A stretch of DNA of 64,000 nucleotides from Apus apus (Eukaryota > Chordata > Aves > Apodiformes > Apodidae), in contig NC_067285.1 in assembly GCF_020740795.1 (NCBI RefSeq), forward strand, positions 38,662,511-38,726,510. The letters run 5' to 3'. This document shows positions 60,453-64,000 of the stretch, piece by piece. Position 1 is the first letter of the stretch; each line of letters opens with the position of its first letter. The translations under genes were made by a program, and so were the position numbers. A model generated the notes under the pieces. That model was not told where the DNA came from. It did no database searches and saw only the letters and a program-made list of their open reading frames with translations.

Positions 60453-63400
60453 TATAAAAAGCTCAATTCATTGTTCCCAGAGCTGCTAGTTAAGCAAGCC
60501 TGGCTCTGGTGCAACAAGGCCTATTAGAGTGCATCTCTTTGTCTTACAGATTTGGGGAGGAATTTTAGGAAGGAAGAGAGGAGGGCAACTTTATTATTGG
60601 TGGTTTCTAATTTCATTAACACTGGGCTTCCTGAGTAAATTTCTGAGGCAGAAGAGCAACCTGGAAGCTTAACATAGAGCTAGGACTGAAGAATGTCTTG
60701 GATCAGTTTTGGGGTCAGTTGCAGGATGTTTTATACATTTTCAGCTGTGAAATGGATAGCACAGCACTCCATCCCCATCCATATGCTTTGCATGGTTTTT
60801 TAGCTCTGTGAAGACATCACAGAAGCATCCTGTTGCAGCTGTAATTTTGGTAGGGATCTCTAGGATCCACAGTTGTGGCAAAACTAACACTCAAGAGGCC
60901 ACCACCATCACTGTGCTCTTTGCTTACATAGTGAGAAAATCCCTCTTTTGGCTACCAAGGTGGCTAAGGCATTAATTTGTGCCCCAGCAAGGGCCAAAAC
61001 ATGGGAGAGAATCAAACTGCTAAGCCTCTGTTCAAATCTGGGGGTCTGTCCTGTCAGCAAAAGAGAGATTCAATGGAAAGAGGATCATCTGGCTCTGGTC
61101 CTAATTCAACTTGAGGAGCAGATGCTGGGATTTTTACTGTGACTGTTGCTCCGTGGTGCTTTTCAAAGGGCCAGCACTGTAAATTTTTAATTATTATGTT
61201 GGCAAGGATGAGAGTGAACAGCAGCAGTTCAATATTAATGTTCACCAAAAAAGTCTCTGCTGGGACTGCTGGAAAGTCAGACTTGCAGCCCTAAGGTTTG
61301 ATGCCCCATTTCCCTGTGGTTTTGCTCTTCTCATGCCAGGCCCCTTGAACGTGATCTGAAGTCTTTAGAGCTCATCCAGTTTTTTCACATGTTCAACACA
61401 GTCTGCTTTGATATAGACTAGACAGTGCCTGTTTTTAACTTACTAGATTAAGGACACTCCCTCTGAGAGAGAGGATACCTTAAAAATTTATCCCTTCCGT
61501 GAGATACTCTACTGTCAATGAAGTGGATGTGGGTCCAGGGTCACGTCACAGGCCTTGCTGCCCTTATTCTGTGCAGTATCTTGCTCTCTGGCTAATGCTG
61601 ATGGAGGAACCATTGAAGGGCTGTGGTGGTGCTCAATGTGAAGAAAGCTGGGAAAAATCTTTCCCAAGATGTAGCTCATAATTTAGGTTCTGGATGTTGT
61701 TAAAGCACAGGGTCAGTGGCACAGCTGACAGCTACAGAGTTGTTCTTGTGAGTCACTGCTTCTCAGATTGAGCCAGCCCTGGCAGGTACAGGGGTTGTTT
61801 TCTGAGGCAGTGAGTCAGGCTGTTATAGACAGGAGGCTGCAGATTGCATGGTTGAAAGTGTGGGTTTGCTTTGGATTATAAGCTTTGAGGAAGGGTTGCT
61901 CCTGGTCATCTTTAGTCACAGCAGAGAGAAATACCCCTTCCAAGCCCCCTTACAGTGGGAAGACTTTTCCTCTGCAAAAGACTTTTGTGTAGGCTTCATC
62001 CAAACTTGATTAAATGGAAAAGACAGAGAGTGAGTTTAGCCATGCTTGGTCAAGTCCCTAGAAGGATATTAGTTAAAGTAATTCCAAACAGCCTGAGCAG
62101 TGTCTGCCACAATATTTCTACCCTGAAGTTTCAAGTGTACTTTTTGTTCCTTCCTCTTAGAACTTTTACGCAATCTTAAAGTTTTCTGTAGCTTGTTTGA
62201 CTCGAAGCTGTTGTTGCAAACTCGTTTGCCAGAAGGGACATTTTCAACATTCACAAGACCTATTTTTAAATTCCACCAAGATTCCTTAAGTGAGATTGAT
62301 ATCCTGGAGAAGGGTACAGGATGCTGTGGGTATGGCAGCTGATCTCAGGGATGCTGCCAAGTGACTTGGAGCTGAAACAATTCACCATATTCATTGAAGT
62401 GGTGGAAGAGACTGTAGGGAAATGGAATGTAGTTACCTTCACTGGAATTTGGCCAGCATCCCAGCTACCACTAATGCCTCTGCTCTTACAGGAATGTCCC
62501 GGGATTTTCGTTAATGTATGATTCAGCTTATAAAAACATGTGCCTGTTTCTTTAGCTCCTGGAGCTATGGCAATTAAAGAAATGTGATTTAGCCAATGTG
62601 TAATGACTAGCTTTAGCAGACGCATTCTCTTCCTTTCTAGCTATTTCTGCCCCCCTCCCTTTCTTTCTCCTCCACATCTCCGAGATGCCAGAGTAAAGTT
62701 TCCAGCACCGTGTGGAAAGAGCCCAGCCAGCAAGGTCCTGTGTCCTGTCCAGACCCCATTCTGAGTGTGCAGGCTCCATGGAGCTGCACGGTCACAAAAG
62801 TGTGCTCTGTAAAATCCGTCCAATGGGCGTTGGAGGGGAACCATGCCTGAGAAGGCCTGCTCCTGGCTGTCAGACTGACATCTGCCAGAGAGTGAGGGCC
62901 CGATGGATGCTCCTCAATGCTCCCACCATACCCAAAGCAGGAATGTGAGGTTTTGGTGCTAGAGAGTGAAGCGAAGAAAATGGAAAAGGTTGTGCAATAT
63001 TCAGATGTAAAATGCTCCTTGAATCTGGTCCAGCTAAGCCTGTACGCATTCATAGGTCACCTTGTGTCTTTCATGCTGGTACCTCCAGGACCCAGCACTA
63101 TGTGCAAGAGGAGAGGAGACCAGCAAGTCAAATGAGCCCTCTCATGGTGCAGGAGTTGGGTCACTTTTTTGTATGCTGCCCTAGTCCAGATACAAAACTG
63201 AAGTAAGCTTAGCAGAACTCATGGGAACTGTGCCTTTGTAATCCAGTCCCTTCCTGAGATCAAGGGCCTTTCACTGCTGATGGCCAAACAGGTCATTTCA
63301 CATTGCCCTTTTTAGTGGGAATCTTGTAGTTGTGTGTCCTAGCAGTTTATTTTCAATGACATTTTTAGAAACAGAAGAGCATCAAAACATTGAGAGAACT

Positions 63401-63832
63401 GTGAGAAACCAGGAAATGATAGCAAGTACAGGAGAAGGCAGGAAGGGAATGCATGTTTTCAGTTTGTATTTGAGATGCTTGCAGCAGACTTTTTGCTGGC
63501 ATTTATGGCAGAATAAGAATTTGACACACTACTCAAGGAAGTAATTTACATATTATGCTGTTGGCTATAAGCCTGGCAGTTTAGATGCAGGGGAAAGTGT
63601 AAATAAAAGCTTCCACAAGGCTAGTGACCAACTGAGCTGAATACTGAGGTTTGTCTACACAGAAAACAGTTTCAAAAGACAAGCTTCAGAGCAAGAGCTC
63701 TCTGGCTTGCAGAAAGGAGGAAGACAGTGGACAACATGCCTGGTGTTTTTACAGGTATCTTTACCTCATCTGTCTCTGTGGCACCTGACAGCAGCACTGG
63801 CTCTGAAAACTTGGACCTGCCTCAACCTGAAC
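60453..63832. other. SHROOM3: SHROOM3 intron 1, last part before the right-end repeat
   Basis: About 3.4 kb. No exon, RNA gene or transposon recognised. Short open frames on both strands overlap each other and look random. Confidence 0.45.
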
Positions 63833-63896
63833 ACTGCAGCTACATTCATTTATGTGTCTACTGCAGCTACATTCATTTATGTGTCTACTGCAGCTA
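63833..63896. repeat. 27-bp tandem repeat, about 2.4 copies
   Basis: Two identical 27-bp units (beginning ACTGCAGCTACATTCATT) followed by a 10-base partial third copy. Confidence 0.9.
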
Positions 63897-64000
63897 AAAA
63901 TAGTTTTGCCAAAAAACCTTTGGCTTGATAAATGAGTAACCTTGGAAATGCAGCCATAAATCCCCTTGCCTAAAAGATGGGCTTGATAAGTCAGCTCCAA

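Noticed and set aside
31047..64000. Second PDZ exon of SHROOM3
   Set aside because: I looked for the expected EEGGKAD and QAGDEVV-type coding words on the plus strand and found none, so the intron continues past the window.
1..64000. CRISPR arrays, bacterial operons, tRNA genes or prophage
   Set aside because: None seen; intron/exon structure and CR1 repeats show vertebrate nuclear DNA, so ribosome-binding sites and operon logic do not apply.

Overview
The window is vertebrate nuclear DNA from a bird. Two things show this: it carries CR1 retrotransposon pieces of the avian type (several ending in the characteristic ATTCTATGATT tail), and the exon/intron structure belongs to two neighbouring genes I recognise. 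CCDC158 lies on the minus strand on the left, and the first coding exon of SHROOM3 lies on the plus strand near the middle. The same head-to-head pair sits on human chromosome 4q21, so the local gene order looks conserved. Species cannot be fixed from the sequence; the ERV-type LTRs are merely compatible with a neoavian bird.

Positions 1-18,000 hold sixteen small minus-strand exons of CCDC158, a long coiled-coil protein. Fourteen of them join with compatible splice phases and GT/AG borders into one continuous heptad-rich reading frame. The 5'-most exon (17,914-18,002) and the 3'-most one (947-1,000) are less certain. The gene appears to run off the left edge. Its 5' end is unresolved: the reading frame may begin at 17,998-18,000, or on a possible upstream coding exon at 23,807-24,080. 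Between them lie a CR1 copy, a GC- and CpG-rich block (about 20.94-22.42 kb) and a 537-bp solo retroviral LTR with a perfect 4-bp target duplication.

Positions 24,081-30,881 are the intergenic space between the divergent genes, with one CR1 copy and no convincing gene. SHROOM3 coding starts at 30,882 and its first coding exon ends at 31,046, in the middle of the N-terminal PDZ domain. I found no further SHROOM3 exon, so 31,047-64,000 reads as the start of a very long first intron. It holds several CR1 copies (one about 1.16 kb with reverse-transcriptase motifs), a 5S-rRNA-derived fragment resembling AmnSINE1, an LTR-like element near 56.4-57.3 kb, two tandem repeats and simple-sequence tracts.

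The two genes are not known to work together. SHROOM3 is an actin- and ROCK-binding regulator of apical constriction, while CCDC158 is a poorly characterised coiled-coil protein. Exon borders were placed by eye from reading frame, splice consensus and my memory of the human proteins; no search or alignment was run.
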